A stretch of DNA of 64,000 nt from contig QAMT01000005.1 in assembly GCA_003150755.1 (NCBI GenBank), positions 1-64,000 on the forward strand, given 5' to 3'. Origin of the DNA: Phascolarctobacterium sp. (lineage in GTDB: Bacteria; Bacillota; Negativicutes; Acidaminococcales; Acidaminococcaceae). Under the pieces are notes generated by a model, which saw only the letters and a program-made list of their open reading frames with translations, was not told the DNA's origin and did no database searches. The translations under genes were made by a program, and so were the position numbers. This document shows positions 29,258-35,907 of this stretch, piece by piece; positions within the stretch are counted from its first letter, which is position 1; each line of letters starts with the position of its first letter.

Positions 29258-30442
29258 ATGCTTACTTGCAATTATAGCCGAAATATACCCTTTTTTAAAG
29301 AGTTTATCCTAAAAAATTTTAAAGAAAATTTAAACGGTTCTTTCTCTGCTTATCTTGAAATGCCCAAAACAGAGCATGTCTGCCCGCATTGCGGCCATCC
29401 AACTTCTTTTATCAAAGATTACCGCATTCAAATAGTTAAAGATGCCCAAATCTTTGGTAAGGATTTATACATTCATCTGCGTAAGCGCCGTTATCTATGC
29501 AGGCATTGCGGTCATTCTTTTACTGAAACCAATCCCCTTGTACAAAGATACCAGCATTTTACCACTAGGTTCTATGCCCAAGTATATAAAGAATTTCAAA
29601 CTTTACAATCGTTTAAAGCTATTTCTAACAGGTTTGGTATTTCTACTACAAGCACAATAAGATGGTTCGACAAGATTGCCTATGGACTTCCTGTATTGCC
29701 TGAATGCTTCAGTATTGATGAATTCAGGGGTAATGCTAATAATGAAAAATTCCAGTGTAATGTGACTGACCCTGTCAGGCATAAAGTCCTTGATATACTT
29801 CCCAAAAGGAATGTTGAAAGCCTGTGCCGGCACTTCTGTCAGTATCCTATAGAAGAACGGAACCTGGTCAAAAATGTAGTTATGGATTTAAGTACCACTT
29901 TCAGGTCAGCAGTCCATACCCTATTCCCTAACGCTACCATAACGGCAGATAAATTCCATGTTATCCGTCTTGTAGTATGGAGCATGGAAAGCGTAAGGAA
30001 GCGCGTCCAGAAACAATTCCACAAAGCGCGGCGCAAATGGTTTAAACGCAGCAAAGCCATATTGTCTGCGCCGGAGTATAAATTGGCAATCGAAGACAAG
30101 CTTGTACTGAACCGAATGCTGGCAGCGTCACATGAACTGGATAAAGCACATTTATTAAAAGAAAGGTTCTACAGCATATTTAAAGAAAGCACTATCCATG
30201 GAGCCAAAAAGAAATTACAGGACTGGCTCTTTCTGGCAGAACAATTCAATCTTCCTGAATTCAAACATTGCATCACTACTTTTACTAAGTGGAGCAGCGA
30301 GATTAGCAGCATTGTAGAAACCAATGTTACCAATGGTTATACCGAAGGAACGAACAACAAAATAAAAGTTTTAAAACGTATTAGCTTTGGTGTAAGGAAT
30401 TTTGAACGCTTCAGGAACAGGATTCTTTATTTATGCTCTTAA
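29258..30442 (+). CDS. tnp: ISL3 family transposase
   Basis: This 394-residue transposase has an N-terminal zinc-binding region with two CxxC pairs (HVCPHCGHPT and YLCRHCGHSF), a helix-turn-helix, and a DDE catalytic domain ending in TEGTNNKIKVLKRISFG, the typical ISL3 glutamate block. A TTGACG box at about 29199 may be part of its promoter. It looks full length and undamaged. Confidence 0.95.
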   Translation: MLTCNYSRNIPFFKEFILKNFKENLNGSFSAYLEMPKTEHVCPHCGHPTSFIKDYRIQIVKDAQIFGKDLYIHLRKRRYLCRHCGHSFTETNPLVQRYQHFTTRFYAQVYKEFQTLQSFKAISNRFGISTTSTIRWFDKIAYGLPVLPECFSIDEFRGNANNEKFQCNVTDPVRHKVLDILPKRNVESLCRHFCQYPIEERNLVKNVVMDLSTTFRSAVHTLFPNATITADKFHVIRLVVWSMESVRKRVQKQFHKARRKWFKRSKAILSAPEYKLAIEDKLVLNRMLAASHELDKAHLLKERFYSIFKESTIHGAKKKLQDWLFLAEQFNLPEFKHCITTFTKWSSEISSIVETNVTNGYTEGTNNKIKVLKRISFGVRNFERFRNRILYLCS

Positions 30443-30448
30443 AATAAA

Positions 30449-31102
30449 ATGAATAAGAATTTAATATTTAGGAACATCTCAAATAAAAGTACAAAAGCGT
30501 TCCGGGGGGGCACTGCTCAAGATCAAGAACAATTTGAACTTAATTTACAGCTCCATGCAGGAGTAAGTAACCCCTATACATTTAAAATAACTAAGAATTA
30601 CAAAGCAAGTGCTGACACAAAGGCAGCAATCCCTCCATATACAGAAAAATCCTGGACTACACCGGGAACATATACCTGGAGTGTACCGAATGGAGTAAGT
30701 AAAATTAAAGTAGAAATAGCTGGAGCTGGTGGTGGTGGAGATATAAGATACTATGATGCAGGTTCTGAATCAATGAAGTATGGAGCTAATGGTGGTTCAG
30801 GCGCTTTAATAATTCAAACAGTTACAATTAAAAACTATCTTTTAACTGCCAGCATTATTGTTGGATGCGGTGGTCGTGGCTATAATAACGGAAATACTAC
30901 TATTACTGACGGAGAAAATTCAGCTTTTAAAATTAAAGAAGAAGGTATAGATATAACAGCAATGGGTGGAAAACGAGGTAAAGAAGGCAGTGTTGGCACT
31001 TCTTATGGAAATGGTGGTAGTGGTGGCTCCGGTGGCTATCGTTCGTCTGAAAATGGAAATAATGGTTGGGTTAAAATAGCATACGGAGAAGGAATAGAAT
31101 AA
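30449..31102 (+). CDS. Glycine-rich passenger protein, phage-tail-tip-like
   Basis: This 217-residue ORF starts 7 nt after the transposase stop and lies inside the IS ends. Residues about 65-217 contain a WTTPGTYTWSVP motif followed by glycine-rich loops (GAGGGG, GGSGGSGG), the pattern of the glycine-rich domain in phage tail fibres and other adhesive tips. The first 20 residues look unlike the rest, no ribosome site precedes the ATG, and a run of seven G (30504-30510) lies at codons 19-21, so the start is uncertain and the frame may vary. It may be a captured fragment. Function unknown. Confidence 0.55.
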   Translation: MNKNLIFRNISNKSTKAFRGGTAQDQEQFELNLQLHAGVSNPYTFKITKNYKASADTKAAIPPYTEKSWTTPGTYTWSVPNGVSKIKVEIAGAGGGGDIRYYDAGSESMKYGANGGSGALIIQTVTIKNYLLTASIIVGCGGRGYNNGNTTITDGENSAFKIKEEGIDITAMGGKRGKEGSVGTSYGNGGSGGSGGYRSSENGNNGWVKIAYGEGIE

Positions 31103-31110
31103 AAAAATAA

Positions 31111-31151
31111 ATAACCATAGTATATAATTTATAATCTTATACTATGGTTAT
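31111..31151. terminator. Long hairpin at the end of the passenger gene
   Basis: ATAACCATAGTATA (31111-31124) is perfectly inverted as TATACTATGGTTAT (31138-31151) around a 13-nt loop. It lies just after the passenger stop. A T run follows only in the minus direction, so it may block transcription entering the element from outside as well as end the passenger transcript. Confidence 0.6.
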
Positions 31152-31216
31152 CTTAAAAATTTAAATTTAAAATTACTACTTTATTTAGGGATAACCCCAA
31201 GAAAAGTTATAGAACC

Positions 31217-31224
31217 GTTAAAAC
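31217..31224. repeat. Right 8-bp target site duplication
   Basis: GTTAAAAC, identical to 29087-29094. It contains the stop codon (TAA, minus strand) of the acetyltransferase gene, so the insertion left that gene intact. Confidence 0.9.
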
Positions 31225-31703
31225 ATAATGTCGCCCGGTTCGTAATCCACCGTTGTCTTAACAAAGGCAATCTCGTTGCAGTACGGATACTGCGGGCAGT
31301 ACACACATTCCTTCCAGACCTTTTGCGGCAGTTTTTCTTTGGCTGTTTCAATATAATCGCACTTGGCAAAAAAGCCTGGCTGATAGGTAAGCGTAAAAAA
31401 CATTTTTACGCCGCGTTCAATGCCCTCTTTTTCCAAAAGATGCACAATGTTGCGCCCTATGCCGCTGCCCTTGCGTTCCGGGTCAATCGCCAGCGAGCGT
31501 ATTTCCGCCAGGCGGTCCCATACAAAATGCAGCGCCCCGCAGCCAATCAAACGGTTATTTTCAATCGCTACAAGATAGTCGCGCAGGTTTTCGTAGATAG
31601 CATTGCGCGCACGCGGCAGCATCAGCCCTTCGTGCGCATAATCATTCAGCAATTTATGAATATTTTCTACATCATCAAATGTTGCGTGACGGTAAGTAAT
31701 CAT
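31218..31703 (-). CDS. ArgA-like GNAT N-acetyltransferase (probable N-acetylglutamate synthase)
   Basis: This 161-residue GNAT protein has the acetyl-CoA loop SLAIDPERKGSGIGR and a C-terminal cysteine-rich end (WKECVYCPQYPYC) seen in short, ArgA-type acetyltransferases of Firmicutes. A role in making N-acetylglutamate to prime the argCJBDFGH pathway is inferred from this resemblance; other amino acids are possible substrates. Start at 31703 (MITYRHATFDD); a codon pair upstream is also open. Its 3' end is touched by the IS target duplication but remains complete. Confidence 0.78.
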   Translation of the reverse strand: MITYRHATFDDVENIHKLLNDYAHEGLMLPRARNAIYENLRDYLVAIENNRLIGCGALHFVWDRLAEIRSLAIDPERKGSGIGRNIVHLLEKEGIERGVKMFFTLTYQPGFFAKCDYIETAKEKLPQKVWKECVYCPQYPYCNEIAFVKTTVDYEPGDIMF

Positions 31704-31756
31704 GCACATGGCCCCCTCAAATAACTGTTAAGCCATATCCTAACACTCATTTAATA

Positions 31757-31782
31757 AAAATGCAATAGTTAATGTGCATTTT
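31757..31782 (-). terminator. Probable terminator of the cas operon
   Basis: AAAATGCA (31757-31764) pairs with TGCATTTT (31775-31782) around a 10-nt loop; on the minus strand the stem is followed by TTTTATTAAAT. It lies after cas6 and the repeat-like units, and before the acetyltransferase gene. Confidence 0.6.
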
Positions 31783-31788
31783 CCAAAA

Positions 31789-31880
31789 ATTTTTCCGTCC
31801 CCTAAAGGGGATATTTGTTTAAGAAATGATGATTGGGTTCGTTAATTAAAACGGCTTCCGTCCCTTTAATCAGGGTAAAA
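31789..31880 (-). CRISPR. Two degenerate CRISPR-repeat-like units (possible array relic)
   Basis: TTCCGTCCC occurs at 31793 and again at 31856, 63 nt apart, each followed by a short hairpin (CCCC-TAAA-GGGG; CCCT-TTAATC-AGGG) and then an A-rich stretch with GTTT. Read on the minus strand, the cas sense strand, the units end in GGGACGGAA, like repeats that give the 8-nt 5' handle of type III crRNAs. The spacing equals one repeat plus one spacer. The two copies differ, and the second overlaps the end of cas6, so this is at best a relic. Confidence 0.4.
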
Positions 31881-32625
31881 GTTTTACAAACACGCCGCCC
31901 ATGCCCAGCGCTGTTTTAATACCAATGCCGGCATATTCAGCGTAAGAAAGGAGCAGCGCAGCAATGCGGTTCTGTGCCTGCGTACCGCGCAAGAGCAGGC
32001 TGTAATGCCCTTTAAATGCGTCTATCGGCGCACCGCCTACCGAATACTGCTGCAAGGAAAGATTATAACCAATAACCTTAACGGCCTCGGCCAGATGCTG
32101 CTCAAGCTTTTCTTCTTCAAGCATGATGCCGCCGCTGAAAGCGTTCCAGCGTGCCAGCAGGCTGCGGAAGATATAAGCGTTATCGGGATAGATTTTATAA
32201 GCGCCGTAAGCCTTGAAGGACGCCGATGTTGCAAAGGTTATTTCGGCCTTGCGCGGCAGCTGCTGTGTTGTGAAAAACTGCTGCACCATATCGCCGCAGT
32301 TTTGCTGTTTTATAAGCTGCGTTTTACCTAATTGTACCACATATCCTTTTTGCTTTAAAGATAAATTTTGCGGCATTTTAGCAAGCGCATAAGCAATCTC
32401 TTCCGCCGCTGCATCATTAAGCGCCGCTATGCGCCAAACAGCGCGCCCGGAAGACTTATCAAAATATACAAACTGGCTGAATGGCCGCACACCCGCCATG
32501 TGCATAGCCTCTGCAAAATCAGGCCGAGCATACTCCATCAGCGCACCGTGCAAAATACTGCCCATACTTTGGTGCAGACGCTGCCCCTCCGGCAACGTCA
32601 AACCTATTTCTATAATCTGCGGCAT
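31870..32625 (-). CDS. cas6: CRISPR-associated endoribonuclease Cas6
   Basis: This 251-residue RAMP protein ends with the glycine-rich loop YAGIGIKTALGMGGV, the hallmark of Cas6, which cuts pre-crRNA within repeats. It is last in the type III-A operon, 3 nt after csm5. Catalytic residues of Cas6 vary too much to assign confidently. Its presence implies that a CRISPR array is or was used, although no intact array lies in the window. Confidence 0.88.
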   Translation of the reverse strand: MPQIIEIGLTLPEGQRLHQSMGSILHGALMEYARPDFAEAMHMAGVRPFSQFVYFDKSSGRAVWRIAALNDAAAEEIAYALAKMPQNLSLKQKGYVVQLGKTQLIKQQNCGDMVQQFFTTQQLPRKAEITFATSASFKAYGAYKIYPDNAYIFRSLLARWNAFSGGIMLEEEKLEQHLAEAVKVIGYNLSLQQYSVGGAPIDAFKGHYSLLLRGTQAQNRIAALLLSYAEYAGIGIKTALGMGGVFVKLLP

Positions 32626-32628
32626 GGC

Positions 32629-33822
32629 TTATTCCTCCGTTACGGCGCAAAGCCCCATCAATGTTGAGCCTTTGCGTGTTTTAGCAGTCTGCAATCCGCG
32701 CGGCGCAGCAAACTTATCAAGCTGTAAATGCGCATGCTTATAAAAATTGTTATGCAAAACGAGCGCCGCTGCCGCTGTATAGGCTTTTTCATCGGGCGCA
32801 AGCACCGCCAGAAGCGTTTTGCTTAAAAAGCCGCTGCCGCTGCCCAAAAATATATTGCCGCCCTCCGCCGCTGCAAATTCGCGTTTTAAAACGCCGCCAA
32901 ACAGTTTTTTATGCCGAGCTAAAATAAACTGCGTAAAATCCTGCTGGCGTTTAATCAGTTCTGCAACTGATTGTATGCCGATAGCGCTGAACACAGCCTT
33001 ATCCAGCGTAATGCTGAAATGCTGGTGCGCTCCCTGCGGCAGGCATTCGCGGAATAAATTAAGGTTTTTGATTCTTATCTGCCCTGTCTTTACCATCAGC
33101 ACAGCTTCGCGTTTTTGCACTATAACAGGTATAATGCTGCCGTCTCCGTAAGCATCGCTGACAGACAACCCCTTCATAACACTGCATTTTAGGCTCGACT
33201 GCGGCAAAAGTTCTCCGTCAGGCTCATTATTTTTAGGTATTTTAAGCCTGTGCAGCACTAAAATCTCAAGTTTCTGTGCCAGGCGCGACAAGGCAAAGTT
33301 TTTATCACGCAGGCGTTTATCGCTTAAAATCCGCGTAATTTCGTTCCAGGCCTGCATACGCAGCTTGTCTTCCTGTAAAAGCAGGCTGAACAGCAGCCCT
33401 GTACGCAGCGCCCCCTTAATGCTGCTGCCCGGTATATACACTTGCCCGTCAACGGAATGGACAGTGCGCACAATTTCCGTCAGGCGCATTTTATTGGCTG
33501 CCAAAACTTCCGGCGCTACGCCTACTTCGGCATACTCCGTTACAGCACCGTCAAGCGAGCCGATATCAAAGCCTTTGCCAAGCAGCCATTCGCACAAGGT
33601 TCCAGCACGCATTTTGGTGCTTATCAGCGTTTCAAACTCCGCCAGCAGGTTATGCTCAAACAAAAATTTGCTCCACAGGCGCTCATTCAAAAAATATACG
33701 CGCTGCGTCCTGGCGTCATACAAATACTGATAGCTGTAAACCGTGCCAACCTCGTCGGTGATATGCACCGGGCTGAGGCATTTTATAACCATTTTTTTAT
33801 ACTCAAAATTACTGATACTCAT
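32629..33822 (-). CDS. csm5: Type III-A RAMP protein Csm5
   Basis: This 397-residue RAMP protein has the N-terminal IKCLSPVHI strand and the conserved VYIPGSSIKGALRTG motif. Csm5 caps the Csm complex at the 3' end of the crRNA. It overlaps csm4 by 4 nt (ATGA), so the genes are tightly coupled. Confidence 0.88.
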   Translation of the reverse strand: MSISNFEYKKMVIKCLSPVHITDEVGTVYSYQYLYDARTQRVYFLNERLWSKFLFEHNLLAEFETLISTKMRAGTLCEWLLGKGFDIGSLDGAVTEYAEVGVAPEVLAANKMRLTEIVRTVHSVDGQVYIPGSSIKGALRTGLLFSLLLQEDKLRMQAWNEITRILSDKRLRDKNFALSRLAQKLEILVLHRLKIPKNNEPDGELLPQSSLKCSVMKGLSVSDAYGDGSIIPVIVQKREAVLMVKTGQIRIKNLNLFRECLPQGAHQHFSITLDKAVFSAIGIQSVAELIKRQQDFTQFILARHKKLFGGVLKREFAAAEGGNIFLGSGSGFLSKTLLAVLAPDEKAYTAAAALVLHNNFYKHAHLQLDKFAAPRGLQTAKTRKGSTLMGLCAVTEE

Positions 33823-34820
33823 ACAGGCAACCCCATATACATAGCCTTACCGTAGCGGTAAACTGCGTGTCCCGCGCCTTGGGCCGCAAGTTTCAGCACC
33901 TGCCCGTCCACTCTTTTGCCAAAGCAGGCGCCGGCCTTAATCATATACACATTGCTGCGTTTTTCATAACACCCGGCTTCATGGTTATACGCAAAACCGC
34001 TGCGGCGCAAAAGCACAAACGAGCCTTCCTTAACAGCGTCAATCTGTCCGGTAACCGGGCACAAAACCGAAAGCGTCATCTGCACGCCTGCGTTTTCGCT
34101 GTTCAGCAGCTTATACAGCACTCCCGCGTCGCCGCCGCAATCTTCCGCTAACTCAAGCGGTTTTTCCCTAAGCACAAATTTGCCAAAACCGCTGCTGCGC
34201 CTGCCGCCAATGCCGCCCAGCCCAAGCAGTTCCACAGTTTTCAGCAGCGGTTCAAGCAGGCTGTCATCCTTAAGACCGACAATGCAGTACAAACCTGCGC
34301 CGGCGGCAAAGCTGTAATTGCTTACATAATAAGCGCTGCCGCCGTTTCTGAAATCCATGCGCCGCTGCACGCCGCTCCAGCCAAAGCGGTGTTTTTCCTG
34401 CTCCGGCACATTACCGTCAGTCAGCGGCTGTATAAAAGCTTTTACTGCGCCAGCGCGGATATAAGCAAGATTTTCATGCTCGCGCCGCGCTTCATATTGC
34501 AAGCACAAATCCTTGAACGACAAGTTGAAATTAAGCGTATTGGCATACTCACGGCGGTAACATGGCACGGGAACATACAATTCATCTTCCGCGCCGCTGT
34601 AATATGGCAGCAAATCGCTGAAAAGCAGGCTGCCTTCCTGCGCAGCAGCGATAAAGCTTTCGCACAGCTGCGTATCAAGCGCCGCCGCTTCCGTAGCCAA
34701 AGCGCTGAAAAAAGTATCTGCGCAGCAGTTAAAAGATTGCAGGTTGCCGCTTTTTTTATTTTCTGCCGTGCCGAAATGCACCGGCGTTAAAAATTTCAGG
34801 CGCAAAACATAATATTTCAT
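33819..34820 (-). CDS. csm4: Type III-A RAMP protein Csm4
   Basis: This 333-residue RAMP protein starts YYVLRLKFLTPVHFG and has the glycine-rich GLGGIGGRRSSGFGKF loop. Csm4 binds the 5' handle of the crRNA and contacts Cas10. It overlaps csm3 and csm5 by 4 nt on each side. Confidence 0.88.
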   Translation of the reverse strand: MKYYVLRLKFLTPVHFGTAENKKSGNLQSFNCCADTFFSALATEAAALDTQLCESFIAAAQEGSLLFSDLLPYYSGAEDELYVPVPCYRREYANTLNFNLSFKDLCLQYEARREHENLAYIRAGAVKAFIQPLTDGNVPEQEKHRFGWSGVQRRMDFRNGGSAYYVSNYSFAAGAGLYCIVGLKDDSLLEPLLKTVELLGLGGIGGRRSSGFGKFVLREKPLELAEDCGGDAGVLYKLLNSENAGVQMTLSVLCPVTGQIDAVKEGSFVLLRRSGFAYNHEAGCYEKRSNVYMIKAGACFGKRVDGQVLKLAAQGAGHAVYRYGKAMYMGLPV

Positions 34821-35515
34821 TTCAAACAGCTTCCTTCAAGCGTTGCTTTCAGCTTATTTTCAAAACTTTCAAGCCCTTTGTTTAAACCGGCGTAACGCAC
34901 CGAAAAACCGCTGAACGCCACCCTGCCGTAGCCGCGCGAGCCATGCCCGCCCAGATAATCCATCTGCAGCATCATCAGTGCCGCAGCAAGAGTAGCAAAA
35001 TCTTCTTCGATTTCTTTTTCGTTTTCGATGTTGTACACCAGCTTAAAGGCAAAGTCCGTGCCTGCCGGCACCCTTTCAATCTGACGCGGAACAGCCGTCG
35101 CTGTCAAGCGCGTAATAGAATTTTCAAACTTAACCTCACCCATATAGGTATCGGTATCAAGGCGGCTGATTTTTTCGATGCTCTCCGGTGTTACAAACAC
35201 ATCGTAAAATTGCAGGCGCGCGCCAATCACGCCGTTTTTGGATGTAGAACCGAACAAACGGCAGATAACGGCATCATCGTCTTCAATTTTGTTAAGCACA
35301 TAGCCCGGCGAACGCATTTTGGCAAGCAGCGTGCGCAATTTCCCCTTCAGCGAGCTGCCAGGGATAATCGGCACCTTGGTAAAATGGTCGCGTACAAAAG
35401 GGCTTTCTACCGCGCCTATTGGCGTAAAATCGCTTGACGTACCGATATGCAGGCCCGTCACCAAAGTAATAACGGCCTCTATTAAAAACTTTCCTTTTAA
35501 AACTGCCTGCTTCAT
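34817..35515 (-). CDS. csm3: Type III-A RAMP protein Csm3 with altered catalytic residue
   Basis: This 232-residue backbone protein matches Csm3 closely: TGLHIG, IIPGSSLKGKLRTLL, CRLFGS and GGHGSRGYGRV. In characterised Csm3 the target-RNA slicing aspartate lies in the GA(I/V)DSP motif (D33 in Streptococcus thermophilus). Here the motif is GAVESP, glutamate at residue 37 (codon GAA, complement of 35405-35407). Several Csm3 copies line the crRNA and would normally cut the target every 6 nt. The call is firm; loss of slicing is an inference. Confidence 0.94.
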   Translation of the reverse strand: MKQAVLKGKFLIEAVITLVTGLHIGTSSDFTPIGAVESPFVRDHFTKVPIIPGSSLKGKLRTLLAKMRSPGYVLNKIEDDDAVICRLFGSTSKNGVIGARLQFYDVFVTPESIEKISRLDTDTYMGEVKFENSITRLTATAVPRQIERVPAGTDFAFKLVYNIENEKEIEEDFATLAAALMMLQMDYLGGHGSRGYGRVAFSGFSVRYAGLNKGLESFENKLKATLEGSCLK

Positions 35516-35907
35516 TTATCTTTGCCTCCGTAAAATTTATGAAACGCGCCCAAAGCCTGCACATATTTGGCAAACTCCGTAAACCGCGCCGTGCTGTCGC
35601 CGATATTGTCAATCATCTCTATCAGCCCTGATTTTTCAACAAAGGGCCCGACGATGTTTTTTTCGCGCCCGGCCAGATACAGCAGCTTAATCTTTAAAAA
35701 TTTTACCTCTGCAACAAGGTCCGGCGGCAGCGTATCCGGCTCAGCCGAACGCATTTTATAAACTTCGATGCGGTCGCGCACCAGATTGACTGACGTAAGA
35801 AACTTACGGATATGCCCCGTTTTTAACAGCAGCACATTGTTATTGAATTTATCCTTCACCATAATGCCTTTAATGGCATTTTCGGCCTTGGCTATAATAT
35901 CCATCAA
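35512..35907 (-). CDS. csm2: Type III-A small subunit Csm2
   Basis: This 131-residue, mainly helical and basic protein contains GHIRKFLTSVN and the C-terminal FAKYVQALGAFHKFYGG, characteristic of Csm2, the inner-belly subunit of the Csm complex. It overlaps cas10 and csm3 by 4 nt on each side. Confidence 0.9.
   Translation of the reverse strand: MMDIIAKAENAIKGIMVKDKFNNNVLLLKTGHIRKFLTSVNLVRDRIEVYKMRSAEPDTLPPDLVAEVKFLKIKLLYLAGREKNIVGPFVEKSGLIEMIDNIGDSTARFTEFAKYVQALGAFHKFYGGKDK

Larger units (their letters stand above)
29095..31216 (+). mobile_element. ISL3-family insertion element with passenger gene (2.1 kb)
   Basis: The element is bounded by imperfect inverted repeats matching at 19 of the outer 23 positions: 29095-29117 at the left and 31194-31216 at the right. 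Both begin GGTTCT and share TCTTGGGGT. It is flanked by 8-bp direct repeats GTTAAAAC. It carries an intact ISL3 transposase (29258-30442) and a 217-codon glycine-rich ORF (30449-31102). Its base composition is clearly A/T-richer than the neighbours. The intact ends and exact duplications suggest recent insertion. Confidence 0.92.
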
